From positions 62,001-126,000 of the forward strand of contig QORU01000015.1 in NCBI GenBank assembly GCA_003574785.1: a stretch of 64,000 nucleotides of DNA, written 5' to 3'. Both the position numbers and the translations under genes were made by a program. Under the pieces are notes generated by a model. The model saw nothing but the letters and a program-made list of their open reading frames with translations. It was not told the origin of the DNA and did not search any database. The DNA comes from Taklimakanibacter deserti. GTDB taxonomy: Bacteria > Pseudomonadota > Alphaproteobacteria > Rhizobiales > Aestuariivirgaceae. Below, one piece after another: positions 28,252-35,264 of the stretch. Each line of letters begins with the position of its first letter. Positions within the stretch are counted from its first letter, which is position 1.

Positions 28252-28628
28252 GGAGTCGCGGAGCCGATGCCTTGGCGCGCCGCCGCGAAATCAGGACCCT
28301 GCGCCATTGTCCAATCGAGGATCCTGTCGGCGAGTTCGAGGAAGCGCTGGCCAAGCCCGGTGAGCCGGTACTCCACGCGTGGCGGGACGACGGGAAAGAC
28401 CTTACGCGCAATGAGGCCGTCGCGCTCGAGTTGCTTCAATGTCCGCGTCAGCACTCTGGCCGAGATCGGGCGCGTTGCGCTGATCCGGCGCATGAGATCG
28501 GTGAACCGGATGGGCTCGCCTTCGATCATATGAATGACGCACACGCTCCACCTGTCGCCGAGCCGCGCCAGGACTTCCTGCGCAACCGCATAGCGCTCAT
28601 CGTTCATTGCTGCATGCCAGGGAGTCAT
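28227..28628 (-). CDS. HxlR-family (MarR-like) transcriptional regulator
   Basis: 133 residues with the HxlR winged helix: LGDRWSVCVIHMIEGEPIRF near residue 25, then ISARVLTRTLKQLERDGLI and the wing RKVFPVVPPRVEYRLT. Its ATG at 28628 overlaps the stop of the nucleotide cyclase gene by one base, so the two are translationally coupled. The longer frame to 28877 is a shadow. HxlR proteins often respond to oxidants or electrophiles. This copy has a single cysteine (WSVCV) near the usual redox position. Confidence 0.87.
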   Translation of the reverse strand: MTPWHAAMNDERYAVAQEVLARLGDRWSVCVIHMIEGEPIRFTDLMRRISATRPISARVLTRTLKQLERDGLIARKVFPVVPPRVEYRLTGLGQRFLELADRILDWTMAQGPDFAAARQGIGSATPQPFPSAA

Positions 28629-29323
28629 CAGGCGCTCTCCTTCATGGACCACGGGTGGAATATGGCGGGCCTGACCGCGAGCGGCCGCGCGCGGCCCGAG
28701 AGGGTGACCGAGAGCGCGGAGGGAAAATAATCGAGAAGGGCGGTATCGCCCGCAACTTGCGCGACGAGGCGGTAAAGCTCTTCCGATATGACGATGTCGG
28801 TGCCGAGACGACGGGTCTGGCGCTCGAGGCGGCTCGCGATATTCACCGTGTCGCCGAACACGCTGGGCTGATGGCACTCATCGGCATAAGGCCGCCCGAG
28901 CAGGACCGGCCCCGCATGGATGCCGATCCCGGCTTTCACCGCCGGGAGATTGCTCTTGGCGCGCCAGGCATTCCAGCGCTCCATCTCGACGAGGATGGCG
29001 AAGCCGCAGCGCAGCGCCCGGAAGGCCTGCACCGCGAGCGGCGCCTTGCCCTTCCACACCGCGAGCACCTCGTCGCCGAAATGATCGACGATGGCGGCAT
29101 CGTGCAGCGTGGTCGCCTGGCTGGTGCGCCGATAGAAATCGGCAAGCAGCAGGAAGGCCTCCTCGGGATCGAGGCTTTCGCAATGCTGGGTATAGCCGAC
29201 GATATCGGCGAACAAGGTGACGGCGGTCGTGACCTGCGGCAGGGATCGCGGCTCCTTGAGCTTCATGTCGGCGGCTCGTCCTTGGGCCTCGTGCAGGCTG
29301 CCATTGAAATGATACTGGTACAT
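28628..29323 (-). CDS. Class III adenylate/guanylate cyclase, catalytic domain only
   Basis: About 231 residues with a single cyclase homology domain. The metal aspartates lie in TLFADIVGYTQHCESLDPEE and HFGDEVLAVWKG, and the transition-state pair is in VFGDTVNIASRLERQTRR. No transmembrane or sensory domain is present. The ATG at 29323 is used; the frame runs on to 29518 without support. It is divergent from the OmpR/histidine-kinase pair across a 182-base gap, and its stop overlaps the HxlR start. Such stand-alone cyclases are frequent in rhizobia. Product choice (cAMP or cGMP) cannot be told safely. Confidence 0.85.
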   Translation of the reverse strand: MYQYHFNGSLHEAQGRAADMKLKEPRSLPQVTTAVTLFADIVGYTQHCESLDPEEAFLLLADFYRRTSQATTLHDAAIVDHFGDEVLAVWKGKAPLAVQAFRALRCGFAILVEMERWNAWRAKSNLPAVKAGIGIHAGPVLLGRPYADECHQPSVFGDTVNIASRLERQTRRLGTDIVISEELYRLVAQVAGDTALLDYFPSALSVTLSGRARPLAVRPAIFHPWSMKESA

Positions 29324-29377
29324 GGATGATTGTCCGGTCCTGTTCGCTCGATGGGTGCAATATGGGTGGCGGGGGTC

Positions 29378-29458
29378 GCGGAAATTGGGCGGAAAAAGCC
29401 GCATTTTCCGCGATCTGTCACAGGGCCCGCCTCTCGCCATAATTTGATACACTTTTCC
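29378..29458. promoter_or_regulatory. Divergent promoter region with repeated GCGGAAA sites and a TTGATACA motif
   Basis: GCGGAAA occurs at 29378 and 29389, exactly 11 bases apart, the spacing used by OmpR-family dimers. A reverse copy makes a GCGGAAAA-N7-TTTTCCGC inverted repeat at 29389-29411. TTGATACACTTTTCC follows at 29444-29458, and a nearly identical 15-mer lies upstream of the cytochrome c gene at 38071. These are candidates for binding by the adjacent response regulator. Confidence 0.4.
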
Positions 29459-29505
29459 CAGGGGCACACCTTTACTTGCCGTTATTGAGGTGTAGGGATC
29501 AGGGC

Positions 29506-30225
29506 ATGGACTCGGCACCCCATATCGCGGTCGTCGACGATCACCGCGACATTCGTGACCTGGTGGGCAAATATCTCACCAAGCACGGCTATCGCGTCTC
29601 GACGGCAGAGAATGCGACGAACTTGCGGCGGCTTCTCGACCGCAGCGCCTTCGACCTCATCGTCCTCGACGTCATGATGCCGGGCGAGGACGGCCTGTCG
29701 CTCTGCCGCTATGTGCGTTCGACCACCGAGGTGCCGGTCATCCTCCTCACCGCCATGACGGACGAGACCGACCGCATCATCGGCCTCGAGCTCGGCGCCG
29801 ACGACTATCTCGGCAAGCCGTTCAATCCGCGCGAGCTCCTGGCCCGCATCAAGGCGGTGCTGCGGCGCGTCACCAGCCTGCCGCCGCAGAAAGGGCGCAG
29901 CAAGGCGCAGCAAGTGAGGTTCGACCGCTGGCGGCTCGATGTCGGGCGCCGCGAGCTCTTAGGGCACGACGGCGTGGCGGTGCCGCTCTCGACCGCCGAG
30001 TACCGTTTGCTCTGCGCCTTCCTCGATCATGCCGGGCTGGTGCTGACGCGCGACCAGCTTCTCGACCTCACCGTCGGGCGCACCGCCGAGCTGTTCGACC
30101 GCAGCATCGATAACCAGGTGTCGCGCCTGCGCAAGAAGATCGAGCTCGATCCCAAGTCGCCGGCGCTCATCAAGACCCATTGGGGCGGCGGCTATTGCTT
30201 CGCCGCCGGCGTGGAGCAGGTCTGA
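29506..30225 (+). CDS. OmpR-family response regulator
   Basis: 239 residues. The receiver domain has acidic residues at VVDDHRD and the phosphoacceptor Asp55 in LIVLDVMMPGEDG, with Lys in YLGKPFNPREL. The C-terminal winged helix follows (PLSTAEYRLLCAFLDHAG and SIDNQVSRLRKKIE). Its stop overlaps the kinase start (TGATG), so the pair is translated together. The ATG at 29506 is used; the frame from 29476 begins before the likely ribosome site. Targets may include its own promoter. Confidence 0.92.
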   Translation: MDSAPHIAVVDDHRDIRDLVGKYLTKHGYRVSTAENATNLRRLLDRSAFDLIVLDVMMPGEDGLSLCRYVRSTTEVPVILLTAMTDETDRIIGLELGADDYLGKPFNPRELLARIKAVLRRVTSLPPQKGRSKAQQVRFDRWRLDVGRRELLGHDGVAVPLSTAEYRLLCAFLDHAGLVLTRDQLLDLTVGRTAELFDRSIDNQVSRLRKKIELDPKSPALIKTHWGGGYCFAAGVEQV

Positions 30226-31661
30226 TGCGCATCTGGGACCGCAGCATCGCCACGCAGTTCATCTGCCTCATGCTCTTCGCTCTCCTCTTGTCGCAGGCGA
30301 TCAGCTTCCTCATCTCGCGTGACGAGCGCGGCAATGCGGTGCGCGAAGCCTATAAGGGCGAGTTCCTGAGCCGCGCGGAAGCGGTGGCGCGGCTGCTCGA
30401 GACGACATCGCCTGCGATCGAGGATCAGATCACTCAGGCCAATAACACGCTGAACACGCGTTATTGGGTGACAGCGGAGCCGCCTCCCGCCGATCCCGAA
30501 ACCTGGCGCCAGGCGGCATGGGCGCGGCTGACGGAGCCTTTCACATCTTCGGAGTCGGCCGCTTTCATGGCCCGCGCGATCAAGAAGGATCTTCAGCATG
30601 ACAAGATCGGCGCCAGCGCGGTCATCGGTACCGGCTGGACCAACCTGTCACCGGAAGACTGGCATTCGCCTCGTCCGGCGAAATTCATCAGGCTCGATGA
30701 TTATTATGGCGTAGGCCTTGCCGTCGAGCTCAATCGCGGCACATGGCTCAACACCGCTTTTGCCAAGCCGGCGATGGGCGGTTTCTGGAGCTCCTCCGCT
30801 TTGTCCTTCGCGGTCACGGCGCTGACCCTGTCGATCATCACCATCCTCGCCGCACGCGCCATCACACGCCCGATGCGCCGCTTGGCGGTGGCGGCCGAGG
30901 CGCTGGGCCGCGGCGAGGCGACGACGCCGCTGCCCGAGACGGGTCCTCAGGACATGCGTTACACCGCGCAGGCCTTCAACCGCATGCAGCAGCGCTTGCA
31001 GCGCTTTGTGGCCGACCGCACCCGCATGCTGGCGGCGATCGGCCATGATCTGCGCACGCCGATCACCTCGCTCAGACTGCGCACCGAATTCGTCGGCGAC
31101 GCCGAAATCCGCGAGAAGATGCTGGCGACGATCGACGAGATGCAGAAGATGACCGAGGCGACGCTCACTTTCGCGCGCGAGGAATCGGCCGCCGAGGAGA
31201 CGCGCTCGATCGATCTCTCGGCCTTGGTGCAGTCGCTCTCCGACGATCTCGCCGATATGGGCCATGACGTCACGTTCAACAACGGCTTCAAGATCAAATA
31301 TCGCTGCCGCGCCGATGCGCTGAGGCGCGCCATCCGCAATCTGATCGAGAATGCGGTGCGCTACGGTCAGCGCGCGCGCGTCTCGATCACCAAGGGCGAG
31401 GACTCGATCGACATCGTGATCGAGGATGACGGGCCCGGCATTCCGCCCGAGCTTGCCGAGCAGGTCTTCGTGCCCTTCTATCGGCTCGAGGATTCGCGCA
31501 ATCGCGAGACGGGTGGCGTGGGCTTGGGCCTCTCCATCGCGCGCAGCATCGTGCGCAATCATGGCGGCGACATTAAGCTGGTCAATCGCCCAGGCGGCTT
31601 GCGCGCCATCATCACCTTGCCGGCGATCGACGCGCGCACAAGGCTTGCGGCCGCGGCTTGA
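30225..31661 (+). CDS. Sensor histidine kinase
   Basis: 478-residue inner-membrane kinase. One helix near residue 15 and a second near 190 bracket a periplasmic domain of about 150 residues. A HAMP segment follows (ITRPMRRLAVAAEALGRGE). The phospho-acceptor His274 lies in IGHDLRTPITSLR, and the ATP lid has NLIENAVRYG, EDDGPGIPPE and GVGLGLSIARSIV. It belongs to the EnvZ-like group. The signal is unknown. The stop codon is followed at once by palindromic repeat copy C. Confidence 0.92.
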   Translation: MRIWDRSIATQFICLMLFALLLSQAISFLISRDERGNAVREAYKGEFLSRAEAVARLLETTSPAIEDQITQANNTLNTRYWVTAEPPPADPETWRQAAWARLTEPFTSSESAAFMARAIKKDLQHDKIGASAVIGTGWTNLSPEDWHSPRPAKFIRLDDYYGVGLAVELNRGTWLNTAFAKPAMGGFWSSSALSFAVTALTLSIITILAARAITRPMRRLAVAAEALGRGEATTPLPETGPQDMRYTAQAFNRMQQRLQRFVADRTRMLAAIGHDLRTPITSLRLRTEFVGDAEIREKMLATIDEMQKMTEATLTFAREESAAEETRSIDLSALVQSLSDDLADMGHDVTFNNGFKIKYRCRADALRRAIRNLIENAVRYGQRARVSITKGEDSIDIVIEDDGPGIPPELAEQVFVPFYRLEDSRNRETGGVGLGLSIARSIVRNHGGDIKLVNRPGGLRAIITLPAIDARTRLAAAA

Positions 31662-31813
31662 TCCCCTCTCCCCCAACGGGGGAGAGGGCTAGGGTGAGGG
31701 GGAACCGGCGGAAATAATCTGCTCAAGCGCAACAAGCTTTGCCGTCTGTTCCCCCTCACCCTCCCGTCGCTGCGCGACGGGTCCCTCCCTCTCCCCCGTT
31801 GGGGGCGAGGGTG
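31662..31813 (+). repeat. 152-base composite palindromic repeat, copy C
   Basis: Same arrangement as the copy at 3308-3460, starting directly after the TGA of the histidine kinase gene. The middle hairpin is CCCGTCGC-TGC-GCGACGGG (31763-31781), a different sequence with full pairing kept. It fills the gap between convergent kinase and soxA genes and could end both transcripts. Confidence 0.85.
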
Positions 31814-31816
31814 TTC

Positions 31817-32584
31817 TTACGGCCTCACCCCCGGCGTCTCGATCTTGAGCCCCTTGGCGCGCGACATGAGATAGGCTTCGAGCTCGATCATTTCCTGGGC
31901 GCCATAAGGGAAGGGCTCGGCGCGCATGCCGATCAGGCAATTGCGCAACCGCCTTTGCAGCGATCCGAGCGCCTGCCATTCGAGCCGGTAGAGCGGATAG
32001 GCGGTCGGATGCGCCTGCGGGATGACGCTGCCGCCGAGGCGCTGGCCAGGGGCGGCATCATGGCAGGCGGCGCAGGACAGGCCGAGCTGGCCCAGTCGGC
32101 GCTCGAACAGCGCCTGGCCGTTCTGCCGATGCCTGTCGAGTTTCGCATCCTGGGAAGGCGCGATCACCTGACCCCGCGATTGATGCGCCACATAGGCGGT
32201 GAGCGCCAGGAGCTCCGGGCTTTCATAGGCGAAGGGCGCCGCCGACTGCTTCTCCTGCCGGCAGAGATTGATCCGCTCCTGCAGGTCGATCAGCCGGCCG
32301 CCTTGCTTGTCGACTTGCGGATAGCGGATCGCCGCACCCCGCATGCTTTGCCGTGCCTCGCCATGGCATTGCGCACAGGCGGTGCCCGCCGGGTTGTCAC
32401 GGGCTTGCCACAGCGCCTCGCCCTCGGCGATCGAGAGCATGCCAGGATTGCTCAGATCGTCTTCCTGCATGGCTTGCGTCTCGGGCGCCATGAAGTCGAA
32501 GCCCGATTTCTTCTCGCCGGCCTGCAAGACTCCGCCGGATAAAATCAGAGCGGCCGCGGCGAGGAGCGGGAGCCGCCATGCCAT
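31817..32584 (-). CDS. soxA: Sulfur-oxidation c-type cytochrome SoxA (diheme form)
   Basis: 255-residue periplasmic protein with a Sec leader ending near LQA-GE. Two heme sites are present, CAQCH (70-74) and CAACH (171-175). Cys216 lies in RRLRNCLIGMRAEPFPYGAQ, the conserved place of the cysteine persulfide ligand of the active heme. SoxA joins a sulfur substrate to the SoxY carrier with SoxX as partner. The ATG at 32584 overlaps the soxZ stop. It is the last gene of the Mo-hydroxylase/FCSD/sox operon. Confidence 0.88.
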   Translation of the reverse strand: MAWRLPLLAAAALILSGGVLQAGEKKSGFDFMAPETQAMQEDDLSNPGMLSIAEGEALWQARDNPAGTACAQCHGEARQSMRGAAIRYPQVDKQGGRLIDLQERINLCRQEKQSAAPFAYESPELLALTAYVAHQSRGQVIAPSQDAKLDRHRQNGQALFERRLGQLGLSCAACHDAAPGQRLGGSVIPQAHPTAYPLYRLEWQALGSLQRRLRNCLIGMRAEPFPYGAQEMIELEAYLMSRAKGLKIETPGVRP

Positions 32585-32904
32585 CACACCACCTTGATCT
32601 CGGCGGTGGCGGTCTCGGTGTTGCCCTTGTCGTCGGTCCAGGCGAAAGCGATGGTGCCGCTCTTGGTCGCGATGGTGCTGAAAGCGATGAACGGATTGGC
32701 GGATATCGCCGGGAACAGCTCGGCGGCGAAGATCTCCGCCCCGTCATAGAAGCAGGTGAAGCGGTTGATGATGTTCCGCTCGATCGCCGCACCACCCGCA
32801 TCGCGGCGATAGCCCGTCTCCATCACATGGGCGATCATCGCCTTGATCTCGATGATCTCGCCGGTGTGCGCTTGCTTCGGCACGTTGATGAGGGCGCGCG
32901 TCAC
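32584..32904 (-). CDS. soxZ: Sulfur-carrier partner protein SoxZ
   Basis: 106 residues, canonical SoxZ: ETGYRRDAGGAAIERNIINR, ISANPFIAFST and the AWTDDKGNTETATAEIKVV end, an immunoglobulin-like fold without a leader. In known systems it reaches the periplasm bound to the Tat-exported SoxY. It starts with GTG, which overlaps the soxY stop (GTGA). No residue expected of SoxZ is missing. Confidence 0.92.
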   Translation of the reverse strand: MTRALINVPKQAHTGEIIEIKAMIAHVMETGYRRDAGGAAIERNIINRFTCFYDGAEIFAAELFPAISANPFIAFSTIATKSGTIAFAWTDDKGNTETATAEIKVV

Positions 32905-33278
32905 AGGAGATCCTCGACGCAGGCGGCGAGCGTCACGATCACCTTGGCCTCGCCCGACCAGAAGCTGCCGTCGCTGAGCTCGGCCACCGCCTTGACCGTC
33001 TGCGACGCGGCGAGGCGGATGCGGGTCGACACCTTGGCCTGTCCCGAGCGGGGGCCGAGATGGAAGATGGCGACGCCCGATTGCGGGTTCTTCTCATTGA
33101 AGAGGGCGATGCGCCGCACATGGTCGCTCGCCGTCATCGGGCTTTCCACCGTCACCGTGACGCCGACGGCATTGCCGTTCTCGACCAGAGGCGGGATGTC
33201 GAGATGGACGCGGCCGCTCCTTATGTCGGCGGAGCCCGCGAATTCCTGAACCGCTTCTTGCAGCGAGGGACGCGCCAT
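32901..33278 (-). CDS. soxY: SoxY-like sulfur carrier, leaderless and with atypical C-terminus
   Basis: 125 residues corresponding to the mature part of SoxY (LQEAVQEFAGSADIRSGRV onward). Two hallmarks are missing. There is no Tat leader, and the frame cannot be extended because the soxX stop lies two codons upstream in the same frame. The chain also ends VTLAACVEDLL in place of the canonical VTVGGCGG swinging arm. Cys120, in the register of the carrier cysteine, is the only cysteine. A good ribosome site (AAGGAG) precedes the ATG, so the start is firm. Whether it still carries sulfur is uncertain. Confidence 0.78.
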   Translation of the reverse strand: MARPSLQEAVQEFAGSADIRSGRVHLDIPPLVENGNAVGVTVTVESPMTASDHVRRIALFNEKNPQSGVAIFHLGPRSGQAKVSTRIRLAASQTVKAVAELSDGSFWSGEAKVIVTLAACVEDLL

Positions 33279-33281
33279 GTC

Positions 33282-33695
33282 TCACTCCTTGAGGGTAGTG
33301 AGGAAGGCGACAATGTCCTCGATTGCCTGCGCCTCGAGCACCGGCTTGCCGCGCCAGGCTTCGCCGACCCGTGCATGATCGGCGATGCGATAATAGGCTG
33401 GCATGATGGTCGAAGGATTGAGCCGCTTCATGTCGACGATACGCAAGCGGATCTGCCCTTCCGAGAGCCGGCCGCCCACACCGCGCAGATCCGGCGCCAG
33501 CGTGCCCTGGGCATGGGGTTCCGGAAACGGACCCTGATGGCAGAGCAGGCAAAGACTCGCTTGCCGACTCATCACCAGGCTTTGTCCGCGCGCGGCATCG
33601 CCGCGCTGGCCGGTGAGCGGCAGAGGAATGGCGTCACCCGCGACGGTATAGGGCAAGAGGCTCATGACGACCGGCATCATGATGAAGAACCTCAC
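33282..33695 (-). CDS. soxX: Sulfur-oxidation c-type cytochrome SoxX
   Basis: 137-residue monoheme cytochrome with a short Sec leader. CLLCH lies at 49-53 and the axial Met98 in RLNPSTIMPAYYR, a stretch diagnostic of SoxX. It pairs with SoxA. The start is a GTG at 33695 that overlaps the stop of the flavoprotein gene (GTGA); an ATG five codons later is possible. Its TGA is in the same frame as soxY, with only one sense codon between that stop and the soxY ATG. Confidence 0.87.
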   Translation of the reverse strand: MRFFIMMPVVMSLLPYTVAGDAIPLPLTGQRGDAARGQSLVMSRQASLCLLCHQGPFPEPHAQGTLAPDLRGVGGRLSEGQIRLRIVDMKRLNPSTIMPAYYRIADHARVGEAWRGKPVLEAQAIEDIVAFLTTLKE

Positions 33696-34966
33696 CCGAA
33701 GACTTCCCCGGTGATCGTCTGGAACCAGGCCTCGGCATAGGCAGCCTCGACGGCGCGCTGTGCGGGCTTGGCTTCGAGCGGACTCACGCCGCCCGCCCCT
33801 TTGATCTCGGTCAGGAGACCATCCTTGGGACTGTACACACCCGCGACCGAGATGCCGTAATCCGGGGCCACCAGGCTGTAGCAAGTATTGATGAGCTTCA
33901 CCTCATGCACTTCCTCGCCGCGCATGAGGCCCGCGATCATCTGGGCCGCGACCTTGGCCTGGGCATTGGCGGCGAAAGCGGATTTGGGCATGGCGCCGGC
34001 AATGGCGGCATCGCCGATCACATGGACATCGGGTCTGAGCTTCGATTCGAAGGTTAAGGGATCGATGGGGCACCAGCCGGTCTGGTCGGCGACGCCGGCC
34101 GAGACGGCGATGGCGCCAGCGCGCTGCGGCGGGATGACATTGGCGACATCGGCGCGGTGACTGCCGAATTCGGTGATGAGCGTCTTGCTGGCGGGATCGA
34201 CTTCCGTGACGCGGCCCCCTTGCGACAGCGGCACCCATTCGATGAGGCCCGGATAGAGGTCTTGCCACGCCGCCTGGAACAATTTCTGCTTGGAGAAGGT
34301 ATCCTTGGCGTCGAGCAGGATGAGCTTGGAGCGTGGTTTCCGGGCTTTCAGGTAATGCGCGATGAGGCTCGCCCGCTCATAGGGACCGGGCGGGCAGCGG
34401 AAGGGATTGGCCGGTGCCGACATGACGACCACGCCGCCATCCGCCATCGCCTCGAGCTGCTGGCGCAGGAGAACGGTCTGCGCGCCGGCCTTCCAGGCAT
34501 GCGGCATGATCTCGGCCGCCGGCTGGTCATAGCCCGGCAGCGCGTCGAATCTGAGATCGATGCCGGGCGCGAGCACGATGCGCTGATAGTCGAGGCTCCG
34601 GCCGTCGGCGAGCCGCACCTGGCTTGCGTCCCAATCGATCGCGACGACGATCTGCTCGGCGATCTCGACGCCGGATTTCTTCACGCCGTCGTAGCTGAAA
34701 TATTGCGCCTCGATCGGGCGCAGTCCGGCGATGACGGCGTTGCTGAAGGGGCAAGCGGCGAAGCGGTTGTTCGGCTCGATCAAGGTGACGGCGAATTTGC
34801 CCGCTTCCTGCTTGAGCCAGCGTGCGCACGTGGCGCCGGCAAAGCCGCCGCCGATGACGACGATGCGCTGAGGCGCCTGCCCGAGCACGGGCGGTGCGGC
34901 GAGGGCCACGAGCCCGGCGGCACCACCCTTCAGGATCGTCCTACGGTTTGGCGCCGCTTTGCGCAT
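33692..34966 (-). CDS. Flavocytochrome c sulfide dehydrogenase flavoprotein subunit (SoxF/FccB type)
   Basis: 424-residue periplasmic FAD protein. The Tat leader is NRRTILKGGAAGLVALAA, and the FAD motif is RIVVIGGGFAGATCARWLK. A redox cysteine pair is suggested by FAACPFSNAV and the later cysteine in TGWCPID, as in FCSD. ANPFRCPPGPYERASL and HVIGDAAIAGAMPKSAFAAN are typical FCSD text. It oxidises sulfide or a sulfur-bound cysteine and passes electrons to the small cytochrome encoded just upstream. The ATG at 34966 overlaps that gene by 26 bases; one at 34996 is also possible. Confidence 0.87.
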   Translation of the reverse strand: MRKAAPNRRTILKGGAAGLVALAAPPVLGQAPQRIVVIGGGFAGATCARWLKQEAGKFAVTLIEPNNRFAACPFSNAVIAGLRPIEAQYFSYDGVKKSGVEIAEQIVVAIDWDASQVRLADGRSLDYQRIVLAPGIDLRFDALPGYDQPAAEIMPHAWKAGAQTVLLRQQLEAMADGGVVVMSAPANPFRCPPGPYERASLIAHYLKARKPRSKLILLDAKDTFSKQKLFQAAWQDLYPGLIEWVPLSQGGRVTEVDPASKTLITEFGSHRADVANVIPPQRAGAIAVSAGVADQTGWCPIDPLTFESKLRPDVHVIGDAAIAGAMPKSAFAANAQAKVAAQMIAGLMRGEEVHEVKLINTCYSLVAPDYGISVAGVYSPKDGLLTEIKGAGGVSPLEAKPAQRAVEAAYAEAWFQTITGEVFG

Positions 34967-35264
34967 ACCAGTCCGCGATGGCGCGTATCTCTTCATCGGA
35001 ATACCCCTTTGCGATGCGGTCCATCACCGTCGCCTCGCGCTCGCCGCTGCGGAAAGCCGCCATTGCCGCGACGATGTCCTGCGCCGGCCTTCCTGCGAGA
35101 TTGGGCACGGCGCCTTCCATCGTCGGTGCATGACAGCCGGAACAGGCGGCAGCGGAGGTCTGAGCTGCCGCCTGTCCCGGACCCGCAAGCAGCGCAAGAA
35201 GAACGAGCGCGATCGGCTCGACGGGGGATCTTGCGCCGCTGCGATATGGCGAGGATGAGCGCAT
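34941..35264 (-). CDS. Small c-type cytochrome, probable FCSD heme subunit (SoxE-like)
   Basis: 107 residues with a Sec leader ending AAAQ and one heme site, CSGCH at 41-45, in the pattern AACSGCHAPTMEGAVPNLAGR. The end RIAKGYSDEEIRAIADWYAQ is typical of the cytochrome subunit of sulfide dehydrogenases and class I relatives. The ATG overlaps the stop of the molybdenum hydroxylase gene (TGATG), and its 3' end overlaps the flavoprotein start, so it is coupled to both. Confidence 0.83.
   Translation of the reverse strand: MRSSSPYRSGARSPVEPIALVLLALLAGPGQAAAQTSAAACSGCHAPTMEGAVPNLAGRPAQDIVAAMAAFRSGEREATVMDRIAKGYSDEEIRAIADWYAQSGAKP

Noticed and set aside
32880..32960. A frameshift at the end of soxY that hides a normal GGCGG end
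   Set aside because: The cysteine is already in register and the neighbouring codons (GCC GCC TGC GTC GAG) would need several substitutions; no single insertion or deletion gives GGCGG.
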